Positions 1 through 6,774 of a stretch of DNA of 12,479 nt are shown one piece after another. The stretch comes from Alphaproteobacteria bacterium. Its GTDB lineage: Bacteria; Pseudomonadota; Alphaproteobacteria; Rhizobiales; Xanthobacteraceae. Within the stretch, counting starts at the first letter, position 1. Each line of letters opens with the position of its first letter. The translations under genes were made by a program, and so were the position numbers. Below the pieces are notes generated by a model, which searched no databases, was not told the origin of the DNA, and saw nothing but the letters and a program-made list of their open reading frames with translations. The stretch covers positions 1 through 12,479 of the forward strand of contig VAZU01000046.1 of NCBI GenBank assembly GCA_005884745.1. The letters run 5' to 3'.

Positions 1-294
1 GTATTCCAGGACGTCGACCGCCGTGACCAGGGCCGGGGCGAGCGAGCGCGACATCAGGAACCGGTCGGAATTGGTCGGATGGCGAATGCTGACGTGACCG
101 AACCCGTCGAGCACGCCCTGACTCGCAAGCACGTGGTTGGCGATCACGAGGTCGTCCAGCAGCGCCGGTTCGACCGGTCCGCCGGAAGCCGGCGCGGGAT
201 TGCCGGCCGCCGTCTGCGCGCTGCTCGAGCCGACGGTGCAGCTGAGGGCGAACCAGCCGGCAATCAGGGCTTGAAGCACATGCAGGCTCTTCAT
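1..294 (-). CDS. Class II aldolase/adducin family protein, exported, 3' end outside window
   Basis: The visible 98 residues are the N-terminus, read from an ATG at 294-292 down to base 1 with no stop. A GGGAG ribosome site (complement of 301-305) lies six bases upstream, which fixes this start. Residues 1-26 look like a Sec signal peptide: Lys2, a hydrophobic stretch, then Ser-Ser-Ala before Gln27. From about residue 45 the sequence runs D-D-L-V-I-A-N-H-V-L, then G-F-G-H-V-S-I-R-H-P and F-L-M-S-R-S-L-A-P. This is the conserved start of the class II aldolase/adducin fold, a zinc-dependent sugar-phosphate aldolase family. The metal-binding histidines lie beyond the window. Members with a signal peptide occur in Rhizobiales (recalled, not searched), and their substrate is unknown to me. 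Export sets this protein apart from the usual cytosolic fuculose- or ribulose-phosphate enzymes. The gene is divergent from the next one. Confidence 0.85.
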   Translation of the reverse strand, partial: MKSLHVLQALIAGWFALSCTVGSSSAQTAAGNPAPASGGPVEPALLDDLVIANHVLASQGVLDGFGHVSIRHPTNSDRFLMSRSLAPALVTAVDVLEY

Positions 295-403
295 CGGCAG
301 CTCCCATTTTGTCGCATGGGCCGATGCCCAGCGCGGATCAACGCGCGGCAGCACTCGGCGGATCTAGCCTCGTGCCGCGCCGAGGATACTCCGGGTCGCC
401 GCC

Positions 404-434
404 TTCACAATGGCCGTCGCGCTCGCGGTATGGT
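404..434 (+). promoter_or_regulatory. Candidate sigma70-type promoter for the membrane-protein/carboxylase operon
   Basis: TTCACA at 404-409 (5/6 to TTGACA) and TATGGT at 429-434 (4/6 to TATAAT) are separated by 19 bases, slightly longer than ideal. They lie in the divergent intergenic stretch, upstream of the start at 492. A short hairpin at 448-466 (GCGCC, five-base loop, GGCGC) would fall in the leader. The match is weak and could be chance. Confidence 0.25.
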
Positions 435-491
435 AACGCCTACCGCGCTGCGCCATACTGGCGCGGGGAGCCGCAGCGGTGGATCATTGGC

Positions 492-1451
492 ATGCCTTTC
501 CCCGACATCGATGTTGCCGCCGGAACCGTCACGCTTGCGATTTGGCAATCGGCAATTCTCGCCGGACTGCTGCTTCTGTTGGTTTTTCTCGCGATCTATC
601 GCGCCCAATGGCCGACCGTCGTCGGACCGGCCGTTCGCCTGAGCCTGGCCTTGTTCGGCATTGTGGCGGCCTGGACCGTGGTCGATCGATTGGCCGAGCG
701 CGATCGCGCCGATGAGCGCCGCGCGCTCGATCAGCGCATCCTGGAACTGAGCGCGCGCGCATTGGCCCCCGGCTCTGCGCTCGGATGCCTCGAACCGAAC
801 TTGGGCGAGACGATCGATGCTGCCTGCGAGAAGGCGGTCTTTGCCGACCCGGAGACGATTGCCGGGGCAACCGCCTATGTTGCGGGGAGCTTGTCGCTGC
901 TGGCGGACGCCGCGGCGAATGGATGGGACGTCTACTACGACGCTGCACTCGCCGCGCTGCGCCACCGGCTCGAGATCGACCGGTTCGGCTTGGTTGCCCA
1001 GGTGCTGGCCGGGGAGGGCTGTAGCGCGGCGAAATGCGAGAAATTGGCGCTGTTCGCCGATGCGAATCGCGTGAGCGCCAATCTCAAGGCGCGGACCTTC
1101 GAGAATCTCGTCGCGCGGAATTCCGCCGGATGGCCGCAACCGGCATCCGCCGCGGCCCCCGCCGCTCCGGTCGCGGCGGCCCCGCCCCCGCCCGGTCCTG
1201 CACCAAGCGTCGGGAACGGGATCAACTTTCCTTCGGCGGCCTCCATTCCGCCCGTCAGCATCATGACGGACGAGCCCTCGCAGCCGCCAAGCCAGACCGG
1301 CTCTGGGCCGGCTCCGGCGGCCGGCCCGCAAAAGCGGCCGCCTGCACCGGCGCGCCCGGCCGCGCGCGCGCAGACGGCACCGGCGGCGCCGCCGATCCAG
1401 ATCGGTCCGCCGCCCGCGGCCAACGCCGGGACCGAGCCGCCCCCGCAATGA
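492..1451 (+). CDS. Conserved hypothetical two-helix membrane protein with Pro/Ala-rich C-terminal tail
   Basis: The protein has 319 residues when started at the ATG at 492. An upstream in-frame ATG at 309 would add 61 residues that look non-coding, and the membrane-protein sequence begins only here. A loose GGTGGA ribosome site lies about ten bases before. Helices at about 14-36 and 43-64 are followed by a charged Glu/Arg-rich helix (65-90) and a soluble domain (about 90-215). The soluble domain has four cysteines (99, 112, 177, 182), spaced as possible disulfide pairs; the two helices would allow a periplasmic location, but topology is not proved. From about residue 216 to the end the chain is low-complexity Pro/Ala/Gly. 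I recall similar uncharacterised proteins in Bradyrhizobium-type genomes but know no function. It ends 55 bases before the carboxylase start, so the two are probably co-transcribed. The tail is disordered and its composition inflates shadow frames on the other strand. Confidence 0.8.
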   Translation: MPFPDIDVAAGTVTLAIWQSAILAGLLLLLVFLAIYRAQWPTVVGPAVRLSLALFGIVAAWTVVDRLAERDRADERRALDQRILELSARALAPGSALGCLEPNLGETIDAACEKAVFADPETIAGATAYVAGSLSLLADAAANGWDVYYDAALAALRHRLEIDRFGLVAQVLAGEGCSAAKCEKLALFADANRVSANLKARTFENLVARNSAGWPQPASAAAPAAPVAAAPPPPGPAPSVGNGINFPSAASIPPVSIMTDEPSQPPSQTGSGPAPAAGPQKRPPAPARPAARAQTAPAAPPIQIGPPPAANAGTEPPPQ

Positions 1452-1506
1452 CCTGCCGGACGTTCTTGGCGGCGATTTCTCGAATTTCCGGGTGAGTCGA
1501 CACCCA

Positions 1507-3471
1507 ATGTTCGCATCCGTCCTCATCGCCAACCGCGGCGAGATCGCTTGTCGGATTGCGCGCACCGCCAGGAAACTCGGGCTGCGCTCGATCGCGGTCT
1601 ATTCCGACGCGGACGCCGGCGCGCTCCACACCCGGCTTTGCGATGAAGCCTATCGCCTCGGGCCGGCTCCCGCGCGCGAGAGTTATCTAGCCATCGACAA
1701 GCTGGTCGAATTGGCCCGGCGCGCAGGCGCCCAATGCATTCATCCCGGGTACGGCTTCTTGTCGGAGAACGCCGAATTCGCCGAAGCCTGCGCTGCCGCC
1801 GGAATCGTTTTCGTCGGTCCATCCCCGGGCGCGATCCGCGCCATGGGACTCAAGGGCCAAGCCAAGAAGCTGATGGAACACGCCGGCGTGCCGGTCGTGC
1901 CCGGCTATCACGGCGAGCGCCAGGAGACGAAATTCCTTGCGCAAAAGGCCGAGGAGGTCGGCTATCCGGTGCTGATCAAGGCGGTGGCGGGCGGCGGCGG
2001 CAGGGGCATGCGGCGCGTCGAGGAACCCGCCGAATTCGAAGCCGCGCTGCAGTCCGCAATCCGGGAGGCGCAGTCGGCGTTCGGCAACGGCCAGGTCCTG
2101 ATCGAGAAGTACATAGCCTCGCCGCGGCACGTCGAGATCCAGGTGTTCGGCGATCGCCACGGCAGTGCCATGCACCTGTTCGAGCGCGATTGCTCGCTGC
2201 AGCGCCGGCATCAAAAGGTGATCGAGGAGGCGCCCGCGCCCGGCATGACCCCCGAGGTCCGAGCCGCCATGGGAAAAGCGGCGGTCGAAGCCGCCAAGGC
2301 CGTCGGTTATGTCGGCGCCGGTACGGTCGAGTTCATCGTCGACGGCTCGAGAGGCCTCCGGCGCGATGCATTCTGGTTCATGGAGATGAACACCAGGCTC
2401 CAGGTCGAGCATCCGGTGACCGAGGCCATCACCGGTCTCGATCTCGTCGAATGGCAGTTTCGGGTCGCCGCGGGCGAGAAGCTACCCTCGCTCGATGTCG
2501 CCATGGCGGGCCACGCCGTCGAAGCCCGCGTCTACGCCGAGGACCCGGAACGGGGGTTTCTGCCGTCGACGGGGAGGATCATTGCCTTGGAGTTCCCGGC
2601 GCGCGACGGCATTCGGGTCGACGCCGGGGTCGAGCAGGGGACGCAAGTCACGCCGTTTTACGATCCGCTGATCGCGAAAGTGATCGCCCACGGGGCGACC
2701 CGGCGGGAGGCGCTCGAAGCTCTGGCCTCGGCGCTCGATCGCACGCTCGTTGCCGGACCCCGCACCAATCTCGCTTTCCTTGCGGCGCTGTGCCGGGCCG
2801 AGGATTTCCGCAAGGCGCAATTCGATACCGGCTTCATCGATCGCAACCTGGCGGCGCTCGGTGCCGTCCCGAAGGAGCCTGATCGAGCCGCGGCCGCGAA
2901 GGGCGTGGCCGAGCTCCTTGCGCGGGAAGCCAAGCGGATCGCGGCACACGCTCGATCCGCCTCGGAAGAGGCCGCCTCGCCGTGGAATTCGCTCGACGGT
3001 TTCCAGCTGTGCGGCGCCCGCGCGGTTTGGGTCCCGGTGTCGATCAATGGCGCTCCGGCATCCGCCAGCGCGTCCTACGGTCCGCAGGGCATTTCCGTTT
3101 CGATCGATGGCATCGCCGCGGCTCCCGACGCGCTTGCGTTCGAGGCCGAGAATGCCGTTTACGTCCTGCGCCACGGCCGACAGACATTGGTGCGAATCAA
3201 GGATTTCGAGGCGATCGACGTCGACCACCTCGATACCGGCGGCCTCGTTGCCGCGCCGATGCACGGCAAGGTGCTTGCCATCCTGGTCCGACCCGGTGCA
3301 TCGGTAAGCAAGGGCCAGCGCCTTGCCGTGATCGAGGCGATGAAGATGGAGCATGCGTTGATTGCGCCGTTCGACGGTACCGTCGGCGAGATCTCGGCAA
3401 CGCCAGGCGGCCAGGTTGCCGAAGGCGCCAAAGTGATGACAATCGAGGCAAAGAAGCCCGAGCCGGTTTGA
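1507..3471 (+). CDS. Acyl-CoA carboxylase alpha subunit (biotin carboxylase plus biotin carrier), probably methylcrotonyl-CoA type
   Basis: The 654-residue cytosolic subunit carboxylates its own biotin with ATP and bicarbonate, for transfer to an acyl-CoA by a separate beta subunit. Start: the ATG at 1507 gives the family start M-F-x-x-V-L-I-A-N-R-G-E-I-A and has GGGTGAG about 11 bases upstream; the in-frame GTG at 1492 has no ribosome site. The biotin carboxylase domain spans about 1-450. It has the Gly-rich ATP loop G162-G-G-G-R-G167, Lys237 in R-R-H-Q-K, and the catalytic E293-M-N-T-R-L-Q-V-E301-H segment. A BT-like linker domain follows (about 480-575), then a biotinyl domain with the E-A-M-K-M motif (biotinyl Lys613). 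Length and layout fit the alpha subunit of methylcrotonyl-CoA carboxylase in leucine breakdown. Propionyl-, acetyl- or geranyl-CoA enzymes are alternatives, because the specificity-setting beta subunit is not nearby. All active residues seem intact. Confidence 0.9.
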   Translation: MFASVLIANRGEIACRIARTARKLGLRSIAVYSDADAGALHTRLCDEAYRLGPAPARESYLAIDKLVELARRAGAQCIHPGYGFLSENAEFAEACAAAGIVFVGPSPGAIRAMGLKGQAKKLMEHAGVPVVPGYHGERQETKFLAQKAEEVGYPVLIKAVAGGGGRGMRRVEEPAEFEAALQSAIREAQSAFGNGQVLIEKYIASPRHVEIQVFGDRHGSAMHLFERDCSLQRRHQKVIEEAPAPGMTPEVRAAMGKAAVEAAKAVGYVGAGTVEFIVDGSRGLRRDAFWFMEMNTRLQVEHPVTEAITGLDLVEWQFRVAAGEKLPSLDVAMAGHAVEARVYAEDPERGFLPSTGRIIALEFPARDGIRVDAGVEQGTQVTPFYDPLIAKVIAHGATRREALEALASALDRTLVAGPRTNLAFLAALCRAEDFRKAQFDTGFIDRNLAALGAVPKEPDRAAAAKGVAELLAREAKRIAAHARSASEEAASPWNSLDGFQLCGARAVWVPVSINGAPASASASYGPQGISVSIDGIAAAPDALAFEAENAVYVLRHGRQTLVRIKDFEAIDVDHLDTGGLVAAPMHGKVLAILVRPGASVSKGQRLAVIEAMKMEHALIAPFDGTVGEISATPGGQVAEGAKVMTIEAKKPEPV

Positions 3472-3486
3472 TCTCGCCCGACGATC

Positions 3487-3924
3487 ATGGCCTTGCATCT
3501 GATCAAGCTCTGCGTCGGCTGCGACAGCGTCAGGGATCTCCGCGACTGGATTCGCGAAAAGTTGCAGGAGAAGAAGCGGCGCAGGCTGCCCCTCGAGCAT
3601 TGGCATGTCACCCGCATGGTGCCGAAGCGGGCTGACGAACTCATCGACGGCGGCTCGCTCTACTGGGTGATCCGAGGCGAGATATTGTGCCGTCAGCGGC
3701 TCCGCGACGTGCGGCCGTTCCGGGACGGGGACGGCATCGGCCGATGCCGGCTGGTGCTCGAGCCGAAGCTGGTGCTCACCGAGCCGCGCCCGTTCCGGGC
3801 GTTTCAAGGTTGGCGCTATCTGGAGCCCAGGAGCGCTCCCAAGGACCTCGACCGGGCGGCCCCCGGCGCCGCCGCGATGCCGGAGAGCTTGCGGCGCGAG
3901 CTCCGGGACCTCGGCCTGCTGTAG
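3487..3924 (+). CDS. DUF1489 family protein
   Basis: This small protein of 145 residues begins M-A-L-H-L-I-K-L-C-V-G. It contains the marked family segments H-V-T-R-M-V-P-K-R-A-D-E-L, G-G-S-L-Y-W-V-I-R-G and Q-G-W-R-Y-L, and ends R-R-E-L-R-D-L-G-L-L. These match what I know of DUF1489 (PF07370), an alphaproteobacterial family of unknown function. It has no signal peptide or membrane helix and is rich in Arg and Leu, so it is probably cytosolic. Its ATG lies 15 bases after the carboxylase stop, with no promoter space, so it is probably the last gene of that operon. No catalytic motif is recognisable to me, and the context alone does not link it to acyl-CoA metabolism. Confidence 0.82.
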   Translation: MALHLIKLCVGCDSVRDLRDWIREKLQEKKRRRLPLEHWHVTRMVPKRADELIDGGSLYWVIRGEILCRQRLRDVRPFRDGDGIGRCRLVLEPKLVLTEPRPFRAFQGWRYLEPRSAPKDLDRAAPGAAAMPESLRRELRDLGLL

Positions 3925-4125
3925 CGCGGCTGCGTTCGAAACTCTCGCCGGCAGCCGGCCGACAGGTCGAAGAATACCCGATCGGGGCATTCCGGTGAGG
4001 CCCCGACGCTCGGCGCGGCACCGCGGCGTTGCGATTCCTGCACGCCCGTCCGGTTCTCGTCGTAGGATGCGCCGGGGGCCGGCCCAGGAATTAACCGGAA
4101 AAGATCGAGCAACGTGTACATTCGC

Positions 4126-4155
4126 TTGACGCCGACACGGTTCGATTCGGAAAAT
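4126..4155 (+). promoter_or_regulatory. Candidate sigma70-type promoter for mipZ
   Basis: TTGACG (4126-4131, 5/6) and GAAAAT (4150-4155, 4/6) are spaced by 18 bases and lie 23 bases before the mipZ start. An inverted repeat CGGAA-AATGA-TTCCG (4148-4162) overlaps the -10 element and might bind a regulator. The ribosome site AAGGGG (4166-4171) follows, seven bases before the ATG. The rest of the gap (3925-4125) holds nothing I can assign. Confidence 0.45.
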
Positions 4156-4178
4156 GATTCCGGGTAAGGGGTGGCGTT

Positions 4179-5102
4179 ATGTTGCTGCAGGCGCCGGTGG
4201 GATTGCCGCGTTCCGGGCACGTGATCGTGCTGGGGAACGAGAAGGGAGGCTCGGGGAAATCGACCACCTCGATGCATGTCACGGTCGCCCTGATGAAGGC
4301 CGGCCAGCGCGTCGCCAGCATCGACCTCGACAGCCGTCAAAAAAGCCTCACGCACTACATCGAGAACCGGCGCGCGTGGGCGCAACGTGCCGGCATCGAG
4401 CTGGAGCTGCCGACGCATCACCACATCGTGCGGGCGTCCGGCGCCAATGTCGATCAAAACGAGGCAGCGGAATTCGCCTGCTTTGCGGAAGCGATTACCG
4501 CCGTCGAGCATTGCCACGATTTCGTGGTCATCGACACCCCGGCCAGCGACAGCTACCTGATGCGGCTCGCCCATTCGATGGCCGACACGCTGGTGACGCC
4601 GCTCAACGACAGTTTTCTGGATTTCGACGTGCTGGGCTCTGTCGATCCCGCCACCTTCGCGATCACGGGCATCGGCCATTACGCGGAAATGGCGCGCGAG
4701 GCGCGCCGGCAACGCCGACTGGTCGATGGCGGCCTGACCGATTGGGTGGTCATCCGCAACCGGCTTTCCACCCTGGGGTCGCGCAACAAACGGCTGGTGG
4801 GGGAGAGCCTCAACGAGCTGGGGCTGCGGCTCGGCTTCCGCCTTGCCGAAGGCTTTGGCGAACGCGTCGTCTATCGGGAATTCTTCCCCCGCGGATTGAC
4901 TGCGCTCGACAACCTCGACGAGGCAACGCTGGGCGTGCGCCCCAATTTGTCGCATGTGACGGCCCGGCAGGAGGTCAGAACCTTGATCGAGTCGCTCAAA
5001 TTGCCTCTCGATGAGCGCGGGCGGCGGCGCGCCGCGGCACGCGCGGAATGGTTTGCCTCCCTCGACAAGCCGCTCGAAACCCACGACATCATGGCCGATT
5101 GA
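4179..5102 (+). CDS. mipZ: MipZ, ParA-family ATPase that positions the division site
   Basis: The 307-residue protein belongs to the ParA/MinD group. In Caulobacter, MipZ binds ParB near the origin, forms a bipolar gradient and blocks FtsZ polymerisation away from midcell. A deviant Walker A is at 19-29 (G-N-E-K22-G-G-S-G-K27-S-T, with the signature Lys22). D49-L-D-S-R-Q is the next nucleotide-site motif, and V-V-I-D119-T-P is Walker B. MipZ-type rather than ParA-type features are E-N-R-R-A-W (62-67), T-P-L-N-D-S-F-x-D-F-D, D-W-V-V-I-R-N-R-L and V-Y-R-E-F-F-P-R-G-L-T. The start at 4179 has a good ribosome site (AAGGGG). It gives about ten residues more before the first strand than the Caulobacter protein as I recall it. 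No parA or parB is adjacent; MipZ genes commonly stand alone. A GC-rich stem without a T-run (5107-5113 with 5142-5148) follows the stop. Confidence 0.93.
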   Translation: MLLQAPVGLPRSGHVIVLGNEKGGSGKSTTSMHVTVALMKAGQRVASIDLDSRQKSLTHYIENRRAWAQRAGIELELPTHHHIVRASGANVDQNEAAEFACFAEAITAVEHCHDFVVIDTPASDSYLMRLAHSMADTLVTPLNDSFLDFDVLGSVDPATFAITGIGHYAEMAREARRQRRLVDGGLTDWVVIRNRLSTLGSRNKRLVGESLNELGLRLGFRLAEGFGERVVYREFFPRGLTALDNLDEATLGVRPNLSHVTARQEVRTLIESLKLPLDERGRRRAAARAEWFASLDKPLETHDIMAD

Positions 5103-5225
5103 GGCTGCGCCGCCGGATCTGCGGGCCGGACATTGCCTGGCGCGGCGCCGCCATGATCCGCCGAGCCCCGTGTCCGATCCGTGGCCATTGTGCCGGGCCG
5201 GGGGGCACGCCACCTAAATTGCGGT

Positions 5226-5231
5226 TACAAT
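5226..5231 (+). promoter_or_regulatory. Possible -10 element upstream of the VWA/J-protein pair
   Basis: TACAAT (5/6 to TATAAT) lies 34 bases before the VWA start, in the 162-base gap after mipZ. No good -35 element lies 16-18 bases upstream, where the sequence is G-rich. The pair could instead be read through from mipZ. Confidence 0.3.
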
Positions 5232-5264
5232 CTTTTGCCGCCCCGACACATAGGGCTTCGATCG

Positions 5265-6005
5265 ATGGCCAAAGACCGATCCGGCGATCCTCCTGCACCG
5301 GCAAAGGGCGGGACCGATCCGGTCCAAGGCGCATCCCGCGCCGAGATCGAGGCCTTCGTGCAGCGCGCTCGCACGCTGGGGCCGACCAAGGAGGCCGGCC
5401 GCCGCGGGCGTCTCATCTTCGCTTTGGACGCCACGATGAGCCGGCAGCCGACGTGGGACACCGCGTGCCGGCTGCAAGCCGAGATGTTCCGGGAGGCGGC
5501 GGCAGTCGGAGGACTTGACGTCCAGCTGGTCTATTACCGGGGATTCGGCGAGTGCCGGGCGTCGGGCTGGGTTTCGAACGGCGAGCGCCTGGCTCAGCTG
5601 ATGAGCCGGATCGACTGCCGGGGGGGCCACACCCAGATCGGCAAGATCTTGGCGCACGCGCGGCGCGAGACCGAGAGAGCCAGGGTGCAGGCGCTGGTGT
5701 TCATCGGGGATGCCATGGAGGAGGCGCTCGATACGCTCGCCGCCGCCGCGGGCGAGCTCGGGCTTCGCGGCGTTCCGGTATTCCTGTTCCAGGAGGGCGG
5801 CGACCCCGTCGCCGAGCAGGCCTTTCGGGAAATCGCACGGCTTACCCGCGGGGCCTATTGCCGGTTCGACGCCGGAGCCGCTCACCAGCTTGCCGAACTG
5901 CTGCGCGCCGTCGCCGCCTACGCGGCCGGCGGGATCAAGGCGCTGACGGATCTCTCGACGCGGCGTGGAACGGCGGCGCTCAAGCTTCTCGGGCAGCTCA
6001 AGTAA
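5265..6005 (+). CDS. von Willebrand factor type A (MIDAS) domain protein
   Basis: The 246-residue protein starts at the ATG at 5265, with AGGG (5252-5255) nine bases before it. The frame stays open to 5181, but those extra 28 residues look like leader. The VWA fold occupies about 48-225. The metal-site motif reads D55-x-T57-x-S59 where the family usually has D-x-S-x-S. The other two MIDAS ligands are likely Thr123 (G-G-H-T) and Asp149 (F-I-G-D). Strand-helix alternation follows to about residue 225. There is no signal peptide or membrane helix, so it is probably cytosolic. VWA proteins bind partners through the metal ion, often with an AAA ATPase or chaperone. Here the next gene, two bases on, encodes a membrane J-domain protein, which suggests a shared complex or substrate (inference). 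The exact role is unknown to me. Confidence 0.85.
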   Translation: MAKDRSGDPPAPAKGGTDPVQGASRAEIEAFVQRARTLGPTKEAGRRGRLIFALDATMSRQPTWDTACRLQAEMFREAAAVGGLDVQLVYYRGFGECRASGWVSNGERLAQLMSRIDCRGGHTQIGKILAHARRETERARVQALVFIGDAMEEALDTLAAAAGELGLRGVPVFLFQEGGDPVAEQAFREIARLTRGAYCRFDAGAAHQLAELLRAVAAYAAGGIKALTDLSTRRGTAALKLLGQLK

Positions 6006-6007
6006 TC

Positions 6008-6709
6008 ATGGCCAGTGTTCTTCTGGGCATTGCCGCTCTCGTCTTGTTGCTGTGGGCGCTCAACGCTTTCACGAAAACCGATCCCAAGGTCGCAGCCCGC
6101 GTGCTGAAAACCTCGGCAGGCACCGCCGCGCTTGCCGGCGCCGTCATCTTCGTGGCGCTGGGGCGCGTCGGCATCGCTTTGCCGCTGGGGATTGCCGGAC
6201 TTTTTTTGCTGGGACTGTGGCCGGGCCGCATGGGCTTCGGCCGCCGCGCGCGCAAGAGCCCGGGACAGGTTTCCCGCGTGCGCTCGGCTTTCCTGGAAAT
6301 GGAACTCGATCACGACACCGGCGCGATGCGCGGGCGCATCCTCGCGGGCCGCCACGAAGGCGTCGGTCTCGACGCGCTCGACCTTGCCACGCTGTTGGGG
6401 CTGCTCGCCGAAATCGACGAGGAGAGCCGCGCGCTACTTGCAGCGTATCTTGACCGCAGGAATCCCGGCTGGCGTGAGCACGCGAAGGCTGATGCGGCAA
6501 CGGGGACCGGCGGGGCGCCGCGGACCGGGCCAATGACGCAGGAGGAGGCCTATCAGATCCTTGGCCTTGAGCCGGGTGCCGGCGCCGAGGAAATCGGGCG
6601 CGCGCACCGAACTCTGATGAAGAAATTGCATCCCGACCAGGGGGGGTCGACGTATCTCGCGGCCCGTATCAACGAGGCCAAAGACACTCTTCTTCGCCGT
6701 CATCGCTGA
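6008..6709 (+). CDS. Membrane-anchored J-domain protein (DnaJ/Pam18-like)
   Basis: The 233-residue protein starts at the ATG at 6008, two bases after the VWA stop, so translation is probably coupled. Hydrophobic helices are at about 3-19, 37-52 and 54-71. A middle region (about 85-150) has conserved-looking acidic and leucine-rich helices and is followed by a Gly/Ala/Thr linker. A compact J domain fills 176-233: E-E-A-Y-Q-I-L-G-L, then the essential H208-P209-D210 loop followed by Q-G-G-S. The J domain at the extreme C-terminus of a membrane protein resembles mitochondrial Tim14/Pam18 and its alphaproteobacterial relatives. Its role would be to stimulate DnaK ATPase at the inner face of the membrane. 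The client is unknown; the paired VWA protein is a candidate partner. The frame stays open far upstream inside the VWA gene, but that part is a shadow. Confidence 0.88.
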   Translation: MASVLLGIAALVLLLWALNAFTKTDPKVAARVLKTSAGTAALAGAVIFVALGRVGIALPLGIAGLFLLGLWPGRMGFGRRARKSPGQVSRVRSAFLEMELDHDTGAMRGRILAGRHEGVGLDALDLATLLGLLAEIDEESRALLAAYLDRRNPGWREHAKADAATGTGGAPRTGPMTQEEAYQILGLEPGAGAEEIGRAHRTLMKKLHPDQGGSTYLAARINEAKDTLLRRHR

Positions 6710-6774
6710 GGACTCCTGACGCAACAATACTCAGCGGTTCCCGTCCGGACGCCATTCCCTTGGTTCTTCTGCGC

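Noticed and set aside
1492..1506. GTG start for the carboxylase, adding five residues
   Set aside because: It has no ribosome site upstream, whereas the ATG at 1507 gives the family start and has GGGTGAG before it.
2482..3990. Open frame of 502 codons on the minus strand across the carboxylase and DUF1489 genes
   Set aside because: Both plus-strand genes in this span have clear family motifs; the minus-strand product has none.
4139..4150. GGTTCGATTC, resembling a tRNA T-loop
   Set aside because: The flanking bases do not form a T-arm stem, and no acceptor, D or anticodon arms are present; it lies in the mipZ promoter region.
5552..6007. N-terminal extension of the J-domain protein inside the VWA gene
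   Set aside because: This frame overlaps the VWA coding sequence and gives an Arg/Gly-rich product; the hydrophobic protein start and ATG at 6008 fit translational coupling.
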